Of a stretch of DNA of 5,518 nt, positions 5,099 to 5,518 are shown piece by piece. The position numbers and the translations under genes were made by a program. The first letter of the stretch is position 1. Each line of letters starts with the position of its first letter. The DNA comes from an uncultured Terriglobus sp. (GTDB lineage: Bacteria > Acidobacteriota > Terriglobia > Terriglobales > Acidobacteriaceae). A model generated the notes under the pieces. It had not been told where the DNA came from. It made no database searches and saw only the letters and a program-made list of their open reading frames with translations. Location of the stretch: the NCBI GenBank assembly GCA_937871605.1, contig CALMRM010000293.1, forward strand, positions 11,857-17,374. The letters run 5' to 3'.

Positions 5099-5261
5099 TG
5101 CTTCTTCTCCTGACCCGACTGGCTTTCCGCCCGGGCCGGGGGCTGCTCACCCCAGTGATTCTTGATGGACGCGAACGCGGAGCGGATCACAGCACACCCA
5201 CTGCAGGATCGTCGCGCGGAACGCGATATGCCAGGCCGCGAACGTGCGACAGCGGGCGAAC
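5099..5261 (-). other. 163-nt rpsQ-rplN gap, GC-rich with weak inverted repeats
   Basis: No gene is visible here. Near the rplN start, ACTGG (5156-5152) and CCAGT (5122-5118) could close a branched structure. That structure would contain a 4-bp GGGG/CCCC hairpin (5153-5139) and the 8-bp palindrome GCCCGGGC (5129-5136). Further upstream a 5-bp hairpin (5226-5212, loop TTCCG) is possible. All are short and GC-driven; I give them little weight individually. Confidence 0.3.
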
Positions 5262-5518
5262 TTACTTTACCGCTGGTGCAGCCTCGCTCAACGACAGCGA
5301 CGAGCGGCGCACGATCTCTTCTAATCGCCAGCGCTTCAGCTTACTCAGCGGCCGCGTCTCGCGAATCCGAACCTGATCGCCAACCCGTGCGGAATTCTGT
5401 TCGTCATGCGCGTAGAACTTCTTGTTGCTCTTGACGACGCGCTTGTACTTCGGATGTGCCTTGCGCATCTCGACCGAAACAACAATGGTTTTGTCCATCT
5501 TTGTCGAGGTCACAAGGC
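5262..5518 (-). CDS. rpsQ: 30S ribosomal protein S17, 5' end beyond the window
   Basis: S17 is a primary assembly protein of the 30S body, binding 16S rRNA with an OB-fold. The visible part reads VTSTKMDKTIVVSVEMRKAHPKYKRVVKSNKKFYAHDEQN, then the family signature GDQVRIRETRPLS and KLKRWRLEEIV. It ends with a slightly long Ser/Ala tail (SSLSLSEAAPAVK) and TAA. A GTG at 5513 could be read as a start, but the frame remains open to the edge with Leu before Val. Family members normally carry about 10-20 residues before the VTS.KMDKT segment, so I treat the gene as 5'-truncated by the window. Its position before rplN is standard; rpmC would be expected upstream. Confidence 0.97.
   Translation of the reverse strand, partial: LVTSTKMDKTIVVSVEMRKAHPKYKRVVKSNKKFYAHDEQNSARVGDQVRIRETRPLSKLKRWRLEEIVRRSSLSLSEAAPAVK

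Noticed and set aside
1..5518. Mobile element, CRISPR, tRNA, phage or a new accessory system
   Set aside because: No transposase, integrase, regular spaced repeats, tRNA-like cloverleaf or foreign gene was seen; gene order is the conserved core order throughout.

Overview
The window is a continuous piece of a bacterial ribosomal-protein operon of the spc type, read entirely on the minus strand. In transcription order, from high to low coordinates, it carries rpsQ (S17, 5' end cut by the window edge), rplN (L14), rplX (L24), rplE (L5), rpsN (zinc-type S14), rpsH (S8), rplF (L6), rplR (L18), rpsE (S5), rpmD (L30), rplO (L15) and the first 36 codons of secY. This is the order widely conserved in bacteria. 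Nothing is inserted, missing or broken, and no convincing gene lies on the plus strand.

The protein sequences are clearly bacterial. The style of L14, S8 and SecY, with moderately high GC and a four-cysteine S14, suggests Acidobacteriota (Terriglobia-like). That assignment is a judgement from memory of family sequences, not a search result, and should be held loosely.

The genes work together: eleven encode ribosomal proteins of both subunits, and secY encodes the core of the protein-export channel. All are probably co-transcribed from a promoter upstream of the window; no strong internal promoter was seen.

The unusual part is the spacing. Spc operons are typically tightly packed, with overlaps or short gaps. 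Here every one of the eleven junctions has a gap of 35 to 204 nt, in total 1237 nt or about 22 % of the window. Several gaps contain short inverted repeats that would form RNA hairpins in the minus-strand transcript, some lying directly beside the Shine-Dalgarno sequence or start codon (upstream of rplR, rpsE, rplX and secY). The longest gap, 204 nt, is in front of rplE, the place where S8 exerts feedback on the E. coli spc mRNA. It holds a bulged-A hairpin and a 14-bp perfect palindrome. No gene-free stretch exceeds 300 bases.

I found no accessory system, mobile element, CRISPR array, tRNA or rRNA. The window is an ordinary core operon whose only real novelty candidate is its expanded, structured intergenic RNA.
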